This document shows positions 11,489 through 23,700 of a DNA stretch of 64,000 nt, piece by piece. How positions within the stretch are numbered: position 1 is the stretch's first letter; each line of letters opens with the position of its first letter. The position numbers and the translations under genes were made by a program. Source of the DNA: Laguncularia racemosa. Taxonomy: Eukaryota; Streptophyta; Magnoliopsida; Myrtales; Combretaceae. The stretch covers positions 62,001 to 126,000 of the forward strand of contig JBBMOL010000375.1 in the NCBI GenBank assembly GCA_037954665.1, read 5' to 3'. Under the pieces are notes generated by a model that was not told where the DNA came from, did no database searches, and saw nothing but the letters and a program-made list of their open reading frames with translations.

Positions 11489-12607
11489 TTAGAATTGTTG
11501 GAAGTTTTGTGGTTTATTGCCATATCGGAAGTTAGGGTGATCCCTCCATCCAGGATTGTACATATTCGAGTAGGGATCATATTTCCTTTGTGGCTGTCCT
11601 AGGAATCCGCCTACAGCATTGGCGTGTTCATGGTTATCATCTTGCAATGTGGGGCACATGTCGGTCGGATGATTAGGAGCAACACAAATTCTACAAGCCT
11701 TCACCTGTTGAGTATTTCCAAGAGCTAGCTGCTGCACAAGGGAGGTTAGATTAGAAATTTGATGTTCAAGGTTAGACACACTTACCACATTTACCTTCCT
11801 TAAAGACGTATCATGCCTATACCCAAATTGTTGCGAATTGGTAGCCATAATGGAGATCAATTCCCTAGCTTGACCAGGGGTTTTGTTTACTATGGCGCCT
11901 CCACTTGTTGCATCCATCATCTTTCTTTCCATCGGAAGTAGGCCTTCGTAGAAGTATTGGATGAGAAGTTGTTTAGATATCCCGTGTTGTGGGCAACTTG
12001 CACACAGTTGCTTGAACCTCTCCCAATACTCATGAAGAGTCTCGGTGTCCCTCTGTTTTATACCACAAATTTCTCTTCTTATTCCAGCGGCTTTAGATGC
12101 GGGGAAGAATTTGTCCAAGAAGAGTCTCACCATATTTGTCCAAGTGGTGATAGAACCTGGAGGCAAATAAAATAACCAATCTTTAGCTTTAGTAATTAAA
12201 GAAAATGGAAAAGCACGTAACTTGATTTGATCGTCGGTTATTCCTTGCGGCCTCATACTAGAACACACTATATGAAACTCTTTCAAATGCTTATGAGGAT
12301 CTTCATTCTCAAGACCATGAAAGGTGGGTAGCAGATGTATCAACCCAGATTTCAACTCGAATTCAACAGCTAGTTCGGGATAGTGAATACAAAGTGGTTG
12401 TTGATTCACATCCGGTGCAGCCAACTCCCTTAATGTTCTCTCGGGATTTGCCATATCGTCTTCTTTTTCAAAATTAAAGGATGAGTCAGACAAATCCGAT
12501 GCTATGTTCAGTTTAGGGGATGATCTAGCTTCTCGTCGCAACCTCTTTAGAGTCTTCTCAATCTCCAGATTATAAGTTAGTTCACCTGTCTGAGAAGAAC
12601 GAGTCAT
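11489..12607 (-). pseudogene. Athila-I gag N-part (capsid and zinc knuckle)
   Basis: Start placed at the ATG at 12607 (MTRSSQTGEL), which matches the beginning of gag in Athila-O (MTRSSSSK) and Athila-K (MRRSRSAEL). The frame is also open upstream through the PBS, but that part is leader. The capsid has FPFSLITKAKDWLFYLP and FLDKFFPASKAAGIRREI. A CCHC knuckle, CRICVAPNHPTDMC (CX2CX4HX4C), lies near 11660-11705. The frame is uninterrupted for about 370 codons and ends at a TAG at 11486-11488. Gag would package element RNA into cytoplasmic particles. Confidence 0.87.
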
Positions 12608-12636
12608 ATAAGAATAGAAATAATTTTGACACCAAT

Positions 12637-12653
12637 CCCCGGCAACGGCGCCA
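12637..12653 (-). promoter_or_regulatory. Primer-binding site of Athila-I (tRNA-Asp type)
   Basis: On the minus strand TGGCGCCGTTGCCGGGG, five bases (AATTT) after the end of the 5' LTR. It is complementary to the 3' end of plant tRNA-Asp with CCA, as in other Athila elements. Confidence 0.92.
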
Positions 12654-13577
12654 AAATTTGATGGGTGTCGAATCCAACAAAAATAAAACCTACTCCTAGA
12701 CAATTATATGATTTGCATATAGTGGTGAGTAGGGTCGAATCTACAAGGATTTGTTAAAGATATTTCTATTCAAAGAGAATAAAAAGGAAAAGGAAAATGG
12801 GGGTTTTGTTTGTGAATTAAGATACTGTTGAAACAAGAAAATAAAATCGAATATTGATAAAAGCTTAGCCAAAGGAATCAAGATAGTTTAATTCTAAGAA
12901 TTGATCATCGATGCAAATGTTTTCTATTCTTATTTCTAGATAAACTGGTTATGGTTACTAACAAGCTCTAACAACCTATCTCTCCGTACTTTCTCGATAA
13001 TCAAGAGAAGCTCTTTGATTATTTCTCTTATTGATTAGACAACCCTAGACAAGCGCTTAGGATTTAATCTACCAATAGCATTAAAAACTAGAGAGACCAC
13101 CAATTCATGCCAGTAGATTATAAGATAACCTATTTAAACATGATCATACACCTCCATAACATGAATTCGATCATCTATTTTATAACCAAACATGTTATTG
13201 TGTCACTGAGACTAGAACAATCAAACAATTACGGATTTGACGTGCTAGTTGACAATATATTAACTTGCTAATTGAGTAGAAGAGCTCTATTCATACCAAT
13301 CAACAAAATAATAATGAAAAGACGTTAAGAAGATATATGAATATCCAAAAACAAAGAGTAGAATAAATACAAGTCAATTAGACCTCACAATTCGTGGAGA
13401 ATTAAACATCTATGACCCTTTGGCTAGAAAAGTAGCTTAGCTACACATGTTCATCAATAAAACGAAAATAAAAAGTATAAACATGATGAACACGGTTGCT
13501 TGCTCTGCCTCCAAGATGATCCAAGGTTCTTCAAGATCCAAAGATTCAAGATTGCCTCTAACCCTCTAGGGTTGGCT

Positions 13578-14110
13578 CTATTTATATTGTTAGAGGGATG
13601 GCGTGTGATCTTTTGCTAACAAGATACGAAAATATCTTTCCTTTTCCAAGTAGATTTCGAGAAGTGAATATTCGTCCGCCTGGCACGGTCTACGCCACGG
13701 CTAGATTACCAACCGTACCTTCCTCTGTGCATAATCAACAAGTCTTCATCCTTGTTCAGTGTGTACCACGGCATATACCACGGCTAGATTTCCAACCGTG
13801 CCTTCCTCTGTACATAATCAACAAGTCTTCATCCTTGTCCAGTGTGTACCACGGTCTACACCACGACTAGATCCTAGGCCGTGTCTTCCTCTGTCAAAGT
13901 TCCACAATTTCTTCTCCTTGGCACGTCTAGCTTCCACCAGGGGTTCCACTACGGCTTCAAGCACGGTTGCTCCCACGGCAAGATCATGAGCCATGTCTCT
14001 CTCTGTTGAAAGTCCACATTTCCGCCTTCTTGTCAAGTGTGTAACACGGTTTATACCATGGTCGTGCCTCAAACCGTGCTTCCTCCTAGGTAGATACACG
14101 GCCGTGTACT
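13578..14110 (-). promoter_or_regulatory. Promoter of Athila-I 5' LTR: TATA box and expanded motif array
   Basis: Same arrangement as in the 3' LTR, with about 95 bp between the TATA box (13578-13586) and the near end of the cacggc/accgtg array (13681). The array is larger by one unit. This copy would drive the element's transcript. Confidence 0.7.
13711..13876 (-). repeat. 83-bp tandem duplication in the U3 motif array
   Basis: Units 13711-13793 and 13794-13876 both start aaccgt and share the catnatcaacaagtcttcat block and a pair of cacgg motifs. The 3' LTR has a single unit. The two units differ at several positions, so the duplication is not brand new or the units come from different variants. 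Confidence 0.85.
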
Positions 14111-14333
14111 TCAACTACACACCCATGTACTTCATTCTGGTGGTGTAAATCCTTGTCTTTGAACCAAGTTGTAGATGAATTCTCTAATTTACTTGAATTG
14201 GCACCCTTGACTCCATTTATCCTGATTTATCACCATAATAGAATTAAGTACCATTTCCTTATGATTTCTATAAAATCAATAATGAATTAACACAATTTAT
14301 ACTATAAAGATTAAGTATGAAATGGCTCTATCA

Positions 14334-14338
14334 CCCCT
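14334..14338. repeat. Target-site duplication, right copy (CCCCT) of Athila-I
   Basis: Five bases immediately right of the ATCA end of the LTR, identical to 4332-4336. On the minus strand it falls in the codons of the protease DLGAS motif of Athila-O. Confidence 0.93.
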
Positions 14339-16124
14339 AGATCTGCTAATGCTTTTTCTACGGGTAAATTTCCAATGAAACATGGTATGGTGAAACTCCC
14401 TGGATCTTTCAATTTCTTTGGAAGTTTGTTTAGTAAAATAGCAGAACAATTCGCACCAATTGTTGCAGTGGAGATCTCTTCCATCTTCTTTTAATTAGAT
14501 AGTAAATCTTTCAAGAACTTGGCATACCGGGGCATCTGAGAAAGGGCTTCCACAAGTGGTAAGTTGATATGTAACTCTTTGAACAAATCCAAAAACTTAC
14601 CGAAGTGTTCTCGATCCTTGTCGTTCCGCAGCCTAGCAGGATATGGCAATGGGGATTTATAGGGCTGGACGATAGGTGTCTTCTCAGCTTCCAAATCTTT
14701 TGTTCTTTCCTCTATAACTCTGCCCTTTTCTGCTTTATCAGTAGTTTCGCCTTTATCAACAGTCTCCTTCCCCTTCCTACTAACAGAGGTTTCCCCACAC
14801 TTGTCTGATTTCACTTCCTTTCCACTCCTAAGAGTTATTGCCTTCACGTGTTCCCTTGGGTTGGTCTCTATATTTCCAGGAAGAGACCCTTGTGGTCGCT
14901 CAGCAAGCGCTTTAGAAATCTGGCCCATCTGGTTTTCCAAGTTGTGGATTGAGGCTTCATGATTCCTTAGAGCGGCTTCAATGGATTGCTGGCATTGCTC
15001 CGACGCTTGAATGAACTTCGCAATCATATCCTCAAGGTTAGATTTCTTTTCTTGGAAAGGAGGTGGGGCTGGTCTTTAGAATCTTGTAGCAGGTGCATTA
15101 CCCCTTTGAGATTGCTGATTACTCTAGGAGAAATTGGGATGATTACGCCATCCTGGATTATATGTGTTGCTATAGGGGTTGTTCTGTGATCTAGTGGGAT
15201 TTCCCACATACTCAGCATGCTCTGTCGCTTCAGACACTGTATTGTTGGAATGAGGTTCAATTGAGCAGTATTGGGATGATTGAGTACAACCATCCCTTCA
15301 ACTTTTGAAGCTAGCGCATCTACTTTTGCTATAATTGATGTCATCAAATCGACCTCATAAATGCCCGCCGCCCTATGCCTTTGTCTACCATGGCTCCATT
15401 GGTGATTATTTTTGGCCATGTTCTCAAACAAACTCAACGACTCCTCCGGCGTTTTTACATTTAAAGTACCCCCAGCCGCAGCATCAATTGTTTGCCGAGT
15501 TGCATAGTCAAGCCTGTTATAGAAGGTGGAAACTTGCAACCAATTAGGCATTTGGTGATGTGGACACCTCCTAAGAAGATCCTTAAATCTAATCCATGCT
15601 TCATGTAGGGGCTTGTGATCTAGTTGGGTGAATGATGTGATATCATTTCTCAACATGGCAGTTTTCGATGGTGGGAAATAATAGTCCAGGAAAGTCTTCG
15701 CCATCTGGGTCCAAGTGGTGATGGAATCCCGGTTTAGTGAACTAAACCATTGCCTTGCTTTCCCCCGGAGAGTAAAAGGGAAAAGTCGCAATTTCAGTGC
15801 TTCCTCAGATACTCCGTTTTTCTTGACAGTTGCACAAATATCCAAGAACATCTGAATGTACGCATGAGGATCCTCGTCAGACAAACCGTCAAACTGGCAT
15901 TAGTTGTGAATCATATGCATTGTAGAGGCCTTGATTTCGAAGTTGTTGGCCTCTATTGCTGGTTGCATAATACACGACCCAGTGCTGCTCAGAGTAAGAC
16001 GAGCGTATTCAACCATCGTTCTTCGTTCATCTGCCATTGGCCTAGTTTCTCTTAATCGCCTTCTAAAGGTTTGGTCAATTTCAGGATCAAAGTCAAGAAG
16101 CTTAGATGAAGAGCTCCTTGTCAT
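14339..16124 (-). pseudogene. Athila-O gag and protease N-part (broken, severed by Athila-I)
   Basis: Start at the ATG at 16124 (MTRSSSSKLLDFDPEID). The capsid has LRLFPFTLRGKARQWFSSL and FLDYYFPPSKTAMLRNDI. A later part has IHNLENQMGQISKAL and KAITLRSGKEV, the same signatures as Athila-I gag, and the end reaches the protease up to ADLG, where the insertion cuts. Stops near 15900, 15121, 15077 and 14490 and a frameshift near 15024-15300 break it. I see no intact CCHC knuckle in the region where Athila-I has one. Confidence 0.83.
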
Positions 16125-16265
16125 AAACCGCGACAGACAAACTATGAACTTAGTTTCCTCAACAAATTTGAATGGAAGCACAAACGAATTAATGTAAATA
16201 ACTAAAAAAAATAAAAAAAATAATAGTTAAAGTAGTAAGTGTCAAGTTTTCCTAATATTACAAGT

Positions 16266-16282
16266 CCCCGGCAACGGCGCCA
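16266..16282 (-). promoter_or_regulatory. Primer-binding site of Athila-O (tRNA-Asp type)
   Basis: Minus-strand TGGCGCCGTTGCCGGGG, six bases after the LTR end. Identical to the PBS of Athila-I and Athila-K. Confidence 0.92.
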
Positions 16283-16288
16283 AAAACA

Positions 16289-17860
16289 TGATGGATGATC
16301 TGACCGTTCTAACAAGTTTAACCCTTTACTCGATCCTAGCTTACGATCAGTTCTCAAGCAAGTGTACCTATCGACTAGCAGTATAGCATAGGAGTACAGG
16401 GATCGATCCCACGAAGACTTATAAGTACTAGTACTAACGATTCTCCTACTATCTAACTTCTCACTATTGATGATCTCACTATCCCAATTATTGCCAAAAC
16501 CTGAAAGAAACAAATAAAATGAACAAAGTAAATGTATTCAAACACTCCCTTAATTAATTCAATGATTTAAACATACCCTGCCCAAGATCCACCCCTAATT
16601 CTCATGCAGCTTTTATTCAATTCCAAACTATCCAATGATTAATACCCAATCTTTGATCTGCGGAGTTTCTTACACTAGATTAGAGTCTTTCTCAAGATCA
16701 ATAATCTCTAATCCTAATTAAGCCAATTAAGATCTCTCTTCAATTAACATAATCAAGATTGTAATAGAATCCTAGGACTCTCAATTGAACCAGACCGCAA
16801 TGACTTTGTTCAATACAGAAAACCTCCTATAACCTATCTCTAGGATTACAAGGGGTCTTTTTATCCATGCAGGATCCACTCTATTAACGATTTCTCAATC
16901 TTAATAACAGAGATATAATTCCATCCTAATACTGTGCACATATCAAGATGAACAAACTATAATTGCAACATGAATAAACTCAAAGAGTAGAATTAATTAT
17001 TGAACATCAACAATTCTTTCACATGACAATCAGGGGTTTCTCAAGGGAACAGGGATGAAACAATTAGCCACTCATGAATTTAGTAAGAAGAGCAAAACAT
17101 AAAATAATTGAATCCATAAAGAAAATTCAAACACGAAATATCTTGGCTTCCAATCCGAAAACTATTCTGGCTGCAGCTTCTGGCAACAGCTTCTCTTCTC
17201 TAGGGTTTCTCTTGTGCCGCCTCCTCTCTCTCTCATTAGGGTTGTTCTATTTATACTTCTTAAGGCATGGCCGAGCATCTTCAGCTGGAAAGATACGACT
17301 GTATCTTTCCTTTTCCAAGTGAATCTCGTCAAGTGAATAACAGTCGCCTGGCACGCCTAATAGCACGGCCAGATTTCAAACCGTGTCTCCCTCTAGTCGA
17401 AAATATGTAACTCCTCAATCTTGCTCAGTGTTTGGTATGGCTAGGAACACAGCTAGGAACACAGCTAGCAGCACTGCTAGCAACACGACAAGAAGCACGG
17501 CTAGATTATAACCCGTGCCAAGTTCTAGAGCTTTCCACTTCTTCGCAGCGTCTGCCACGGCTTCAAACACACCCCTATCACAAGCCGTGCTTCCTTTCCA
17601 AGTGACGCTTTCATCTTCAGGTGTGCCCCCGGTTCATGACACGGTCACGGCTTTACTTGTGTTATCCATGAGTAACTTTAACTTGATGTTTTAAGCTTCA
17701 ATTATGCTCATTTTGTGATCTTTCTCCTTCTCTTTGGTATTATACCCTGAAACATGTACTTTTATTTGTTAAGTACCAAATCAGCATTGATTTTATTTAA
17801 AAGACTATACAAATTCATCATTAATGCCCATGATTTATAAGGGTTAATTTACTCTTATCA
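16289..17860 (-). repeat. 5' LTR of Athila-O
   Basis: A 1572-bp LTR, TGAT...ATCA; on the minus strand U3 starts at 17860. The right boundary is set by the abrupt change to the gag coding sequence of another element at 17861. Apart from the terminal bases and motif types its sequence differs from the Athila-I LTR, so the two Athila copies are different families. Confidence 0.9.
17247..17655 (-). promoter_or_regulatory. Promoter of Athila-O 5' LTR: TATA box and motif array
   Basis: Minus-strand TATAAATAG at 17247-17255, with an array of cacggc, aacacagctag, accgtg and gccgtg elements from about 17348 to 17655. The gap between array and TATA box is about 93 bp, as in the Athila-I LTRs. Confidence 0.68.
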
Positions 17861-19697
17861 GTGGAGGACATGGTCGTAATGTGGCAGGTAAGAGAACTTT
17901 GGAGGAACAACTTCAGGAGCTTACTACTATGGTTGCTACACTAGCAACTAGAGTTGATAGGATGACTTTACCACAACCACCGGTGGTAAACCAACCAGCA
18001 CCACCTCGAGTAGCTCCACAAAACCCTCATCGAAACAGAGTAGTGGAAGAAAGGGATGACAATTTTGGGGTCAACCTAAATCAGAATAGGGATTTTAGAC
18101 CACCTCGGGGTTTGGAGTATGTGAAACTAAAGATGCCATCCTATGATGGTAAAGGATCAAAAAATGAATACTTAGACTGGGAGGATAAGGTCGAAGGTCT
18201 CTTCGAATGTTATGAGATCGACGATAGTACCAGGGTCAGATTGGCTGCTGTTGAATTTGTAAGGTATGCTGCACTTTGGTGGAAGAATCTGATCATCAAC
18301 AGGCATTGGGATGGAGAGGCTGAGGTTCAGACCTGGAGGGATATGAAGAGGTTGCTAAGGAAAAGGTTCATTCCTGAGCATTACAAACAGGAGCTGTTTA
18401 TGTGACTACAAACTTTGAGGCAGGGGGGCAAAACAGTAGATGATTATGTGCAGGAATTTGAGACCCTTATGATTAGGTGTGGGTCTGTTGAGCCTCCAGA
18501 ACAAACTATAGCACGATTTGTCTCAGGTCTAAAATATGAGATAGCGTGTATTGTTGAACTGCAGTGCTATACCACACTTGATGAGGCTATTCAGTTGGCC
18601 TTAAAAGTAGAGAGACAGAAGAGGTCCAACTTCTTTAGGGCTCCTAGCAGTAGGCCTAACACTACTAATAGACCCATCTCAGCCGACAGTCGATCAGGGG
18701 GAGCAAAGGCGGTAGGTGAGGGAGTCAAGGCAGTGGACACTACTACCCCAACCATTATAAGAGAAAACTTACCTACTGGGAAGGGTAAAGAGGTCATGGC
18801 ACCAGAAATGAGGCAGACTGTTCCCGGATCTACTAGTGGGAAAGTACGCTAGATAAAATGTTTTAAATGCATGGGATTTGGGCATATGGCTGCACAGTGT
18901 CCAAATAAGAGGGTGATGACTGTTATGGAAGACATTGGAGAGGATACTGAGGATGACCATGAACAGATTGAGCCCACAGATCTACCAACAGCATTGTAGG
19001 AATATTATGATGATCAGAATGCAAATGCACCTAAGGAGCATACTGGAGGGAAATATCTACCCCTTAATGTGTTACGCAGGATTTTGTCCACATCTCCTGA
19101 TATCAGTGATATTCAGAGGGAGAACATATTTCATACCTCTTGCAGAATCAGAGGTAACATTTGTGTACTCATCATCGATAGTGGTAGTTGCACGAATGTT
19201 ATATTTGCTGCACTGGTAGACAAATTACAACTGTCTACTATACCACATCCTAGTCCTTATCATTTGCATTGGCTAGATAATAGATGTAGTATGCATGTTA
19301 CCATTAGGGCAAAGGTTCTTGTGAGTGTCGGGCAGAACTATCATGATGAGATCCTTTGTGATATAGTTCCTATGCATGCATTCCATTTGCTGTTGGGCCG
19401 ACCCTGGTTGTATGATCGATAGGTGATACATGATGGGTTTGAAAATACCAGCATGTTCAGTATGGGCGAGACACGCATAGTCCTATTACCGATGACTCCA
19501 TCTGAGGTCTAGGGTTTTCAGAAACAGGTCAGGCATCCATCCACTACCATGGCTAGCCGGGAGAGCAAGACAACAGAGATCCTAGGGTTCAATTCCACAA
19601 CTGATCCTCTAGATTTGAGGGCAAATCTTTCAGAAGCCCGAGGAGATGATGGGAAAATTTCTGGCACTATCAACCTCTTCAGAACCCAATTTGGATG
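17861..19697 (+). pseudogene. Gypsy gag-protease remnant joined to a short polyprotein tail
   Basis: The frame is already open where Athila-O ends (GGHGRN then AGKRTLEEQ), so its gag start lies left of Athila-O. The capsid has YDGKGSKNEYLDWEDKVE and LRKRFIPEHYKQEL. A TGA near 18403 and a TAG near 18851 interrupt it. A CCHC knuckle CFKCMGFGHMAAQC (CX2CX4HX4C) lies near 18860-18900. The protease has LIIDSGSCTNVIFAALVDKL (near 19165-19230) and LLGRPWLYDR. After PMTPSEV there is no reverse transcriptase or integrase. The sequence goes directly to a segment with DPLDLRANL and ARGDDGKI that I take for a polyprotein tail, so about 3 kb of pol appears deleted. Confidence 0.78.
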
Positions 19698-20647
19698 ATT
19701 AACCAAATTGATCATATTTTATCTTATGTCTTTATTTTTAATAAACTTTGAGAATAATCTTACAGGTACAATTATATTTCTCCATGGGATGCCAAAATGT
19801 CCTACAACTTCAGTTGGACACAAAACAATTTTCTAGATAACAATCGAAGACCCGCTGCGATTGTTCTCTATTATGAGGCATTGGATCATGAAGATTTATG
19901 TTATTTTGTATCTTGTAAATGTTTATTGAACTATTTTGGTTGTATTTTGGTTTTGGGACACTTTTATTTCTTTGTAACCTTCATTTAGGGTTAGCCACCT
20001 TAAAAGTGGCAAATTTGTATTTTTTAGCACTTTTTAACCCTAGAAGTAGCAAGTATTGGGTTTGAGGGGCTTATCATTTTGTAGATTAAACACCTCCTTT
20101 CACGTGAGAATTAGGGTTCATACCTTGGTTCCAAACTCTTATCAATTTCAATACCAAGAGTTGAAATTGTGGCGAGTGCAACAACTTGAAATTGTGAGTT
20201 ATATCGATTTCATTTTGTTGTGATTTCTTTTCTTCTCTAGTGTGTCATATCTAAGGTTGATTTGAGATAGTTCTTGGTCAGAATTACTTGTTGTATTCAC
20301 GAATTCTTATGCTTATTTGAAGGAATTATCAAATTGATCCGATTCCTCTTGAGGATTTCCCTTGATAACGTGTTCTTCAATATTGGAAAAAAAGATTATT
20401 TTGTTACGGTTTCTCCTTATCAAATTAAGGTTTTATTTGCGTGGATTACATGAAATTAGAGTGTTGTTAGAAGGCATTTTCATTGTGGTATTCTGATTAT
20501 ATCATTGGTTGCTTGAATTTCATCATTTCATCATTAGGGTTCATTTGAAAAGTGCCATTTTTGGATCCAATTTTGCCTTAACTTGAGATAGCTTTTCTTA
20601 AGTCTTTTGGATGTGCTTTTAAGTGTGTTTAGGCACATCACATATCA
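19698..20647 (+). repeat. LTR-like segment related to the solo LTR at 30092-30980
   Basis: No coding potential. The part from about 19960 to 20600 resembles the second half of the solo LTR at 30092-30980 in the same order: a segment near cttatcaattt, then gaaattgtggcgag, then gattgtgag or attgtgagt, then gccatttttg. Ends are uncertain; TGAT at 19696 and CATATCA ending at 20647 are candidates. It may be the 3' LTR of the gag-protease element to its left. Confidence 0.5.
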
Positions 20648-20740
20648 ACCTAATGATAAGTTATGATCACCTATAGTTGGATTGCAATCTTCTTGAAAGC
20701 CAGTTTGTAAATTTTGTCATCGACAATCTTGATATGAACA

Positions 20741-23700
20741 TTACGGAGCTCACTTCTGTTGTGGAATTGAAATTTGGTTACAAGATAGGTAGAAGACAGG
20801 TTTAGGATGGTAAGAAATGGGCTATTAAGTATGTATGTAAGAATTGGAAGTTGTCTTACAATGAATTCCTTAAGCTTCTAAATGCGATTAAAAAAACTAA
20901 TCTCAGAACATGACTTGATTGGGGGTGGAGAAGATCAAATACCCCTAGAGTGTCCACTCTTAAGTGGGTTTTCTAGGCATTCAAGCAATACATTGCAGCA
21001 TAGAGATTGCTTAGATTAGTTATTACCATTGATGGAACTTTTCCTTATGAGAAGTATATGCAGAAGTTGCTGATTGCTTGTAGCATTGATGGCAACAACC
21101 ATACTACCATTGGCATTCGCTTTTGTAGATGACGAGTTAGCTGAAAAATGGGCTAGTTTTTAAGGAAATTAAAGGAACATATGGTTAGTGACTGTACAGG
21201 TTACGAAACCATTTGCCTTATGTAAACACCCCATTTTTACCCTTAACAATCAATAATGGTTAATTTTCATTTTTTTTTCATTTTTTACAATTTTTCTTCT
21301 AATTTAGCAAAAATAGGAAAAACATAAAAAAATAAAATAAATATCGAAAATATATCAACTTTGGAAAATAATTATAGAAATGATAAGAAAAGGATTTAAA
21401 TAATTTTTACAAATTTTTGGAATTTCAAAATAATACAAAAATAATAAAGATTGCATTGCATATATGCAAATTGTGAAAATAAAAAAACTGAGAAGTGGGC
21501 TAGCTTAGCTAGTCCGAACCATGGCCTAAGGTGCGGGGAAAGGGGCTTGGTCAAGCATTCGAATCGCAGGGGACGCATTCCGTGTTTTGCAATTTTTTTT
21601 CCTCCGTAGGACACGTGTCAGCAGTTGATTGGCCAACACGAATGCACGTGTCGAGCACGTGATCATTCCCTTCCTTTGTCTGAGATCATCTTTGGCGAGG
21701 AAAAATCGAATTCGGCCATATTGATTCGATTTTTTACATAAATCCAACAAATCTTTAATTGAAATAGGATAAACATCATCCAATTAGAATCAAATCTCAA
21801 CAGATCGAAGGATTTACACAAATCGGAGATGGGTTTTTCAACCGAAATCCGATTTGCGTCAATCGAAAGAAATTTAAGCTTGTCAAGCTCGATTTCTGAT
21901 GTCTATAAATAGGAATCGAGGGGAGGAAGCCAAAGCATGGATCAAAAGTGAGAAAAGAGAGAAAATAACTAAGATTGGAGCTTCGCCGGAGTTCTCGAGC
22001 ACGATTGTCGATCAACACCGCCTTGAAACGCTACTCAGGGAGGTTTTCGACCGCAACCACCACCGGCCTTAGGTTCCTCATCCTCGGAAGCTTCAGAAAC
22101 ACCCCTCATTCGACAAAAAGGACCGCCGGAACGCCACCGATGAGGATCTCTAGCGGCCGTGACATTTACAACTTGACCGACCCGACTCGACCTGTGCACC
22201 GTATCCGGATCCAGGTAAGTCAGATTTTTGGATTTTTAATTATTTATTTATTTATCAAAATTTATTTATGATTTATTCATTTTTTATTTATAATTAAAAA
22301 TAATATTAGAAAAATATTAGAATTTATATTATTTTTTTAAGGTTTAGTTTAGGATAGAATAAATAATAGAAAATTATAAAAATCACAAAAAATAATAAAA
22401 CAATAAATAATAAAATATAAAATAATAAAATAATAATAATAATTAAGAATATACATTAGGAAAAATGATAGAATTTAGATGTTTAGTTTAAGGTAGATAA
22501 AATAATGAAAATAGAAAAAAAATATTAATTAATCAATAAAAAATAAAAAATAATAAGAATATTAGAGGTAGGTTAATAATAGGGAAATAAAAATTTTGTT
22601 ACTTAGAAAAATGCTTTTCTTAAATAAATCCAAAATTGGTTTTTCCTTAAATTTTTATTTTTCAAAAATAAAATAATCAAGCTTAGGTTTAATTTTTCCC
22701 AAAAAATACTAAAATGACAAAAACGTAAACCAAAAGTAATTTCATAATTAAAATTAACAAAAACATTAAAGTTTTTCATGAAAAGCGAACTACGACTTGT
22801 TTGATCTTGAATAGCAGGTATGTAAGCACCCATTTAGGGCAACTTTAAAAAGAATAAAAAATCATTTTTTTAGAATAAGTTATTCAAAAACACAACAAAA
22901 AGATATAAAAGACATTAGAATAGGGTTTAGATTTCTGGAGAATAGGGTGGTAACTTTAAGGTTTTAATAGGTTAGCCTCCAAGTCCAGCAACTCTAGTTT
23001 TCCCTTTCCTCTTTCATAAAAATGAAAAGAGGAAATCTCGCTGACTAGTTGTCCAAATTAGGATTAATATGCTCAATTGGTCCTAATTCAATTTTTCCCA
23101 ACTTCAGTTGGATGGTGACTTCAAAATAAAATAAAATTCCTAATTCTAATTGAGGATCTATATTAAATGAGCATAGGGTCTAGTATAAATCAGATTAGGA
23201 ATGAAAAAAAATAAAAAATTAGACTCGACACCTTATATCGAATAGATACCTTAGCATTAAGTTGGCAGTTGAAGCCTGAGCCAATGGATAGTGCTCTCCA
23301 TTTGTAGTGTGGTGATTTTGTATACGACATATTGCAAGCAACTTTAACAAAGCACACAAAAATATGCAATGCAAGAAGTTGGTCACCTATACTGAGCTGT
23401 AGGCACAAGCTTAGAAACTAAACCATTTGATGGACTAGGTGAAAGCTATTAAGCTCGATGCCTCAACATGATTTGACGATGTGTCAATGGAGATGAGGAT
23501 GTTGGATCATGATGGTTACTATCGATTTAGGTATATGACCTCTAACATTGTTGAAAGCTACAATTTCGTCTTGAAAGGAGCTCGAGGGTTAACTGTGGTT
23601 GCTTTGATGAAGAAGACTATTTACAATTGTGTGGCTTCATTAACAAGCATTCGAAGGCACTTAAGAATATGGAAAATGATAGAATCTTCACAAAATATGC

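Larger units (their letters stand above)
4337..14333 (-). mobile_element. Athila-like LTR retrotransposon Athila-I (complete, nested in Athila-O)
   Basis: Complete 10.0-kb element on the minus strand: 5' LTR 12659-14333, tRNA-Asp-type PBS, gag, protease, RT, RNase H, integrase, about 1.3 kb of non-coding 3' region, PPT and 3' LTR 4337-5930, bounded by CCCCT duplications. The LTRs begin TGAT and end ATCA and are about 98% alike by eye apart from an 83-bp duplication in the 5' LTR. It must be younger than Athila-O. The coding region has a handful of stops and frameshifts, roughly what neutral decay matching the LTR divergence would give. No env-like ORF is visible. Confidence 0.93.
12659..14333 (-). 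repeat. 5' LTR of Athila-I
   Basis: A 1675-bp LTR, TGAT...ATCA, with the same order as the 3' copy: U3 from 14333, motif array 13681-14110, TATAAATAG on the minus strand at 13578-13586. It is longer than its partner because one 83-bp unit of the motif array is duplicated. Other differences are scattered substitutions and single-base indels. Confidence 0.93.
1..17860 (-). mobile_element. Athila-like LTR retrotransposon Athila-O (outer, left end off window)
   Basis: Ty3/Gypsy element read on the minus strand. From right to left it shows the 5' LTR (16289-17860), a tRNA-Asp-type PBS, gag, protease, reverse transcriptase, RNase H, integrase and a 3' open frame at the window edge; its 3' LTR is outside the window. 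Athila-I (4337-14333) is inserted in the protease. The Athila call rests on the PBS, the domain order, the DLGAS protease and FMDD reverse transcriptase. Coding parts carry several stops and at least one 1-base frameshift, so the copy is not autonomous. Its right flank is the gag of another Gypsy element, so Athila-O itself landed in a transposon; the matching left TSD cannot be checked. Confidence 0.88.

Noticed and set aside
10178..12607. Gag/protease break at 11487 considered as a programmed recoding site
   Set aside because: Athila-O and Athila-K do not show a stop at this place, and other nonsense changes occur throughout Athila-I. It looks like an ordinary mutation.
12637..12653. Sequence identical to a tRNA 3' end, considered as a tRNA gene
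   Set aside because: Only the 17-base primer-binding site is present; no anticodon, D or T arm is found nearby. The same holds at 16266 and 50545.
18403..18405. TGA inside gag considered as a programmed readthrough stop
   Set aside because: Further stops follow at 18850 and 18999 and the pol genes are deleted, so simple decay is enough.
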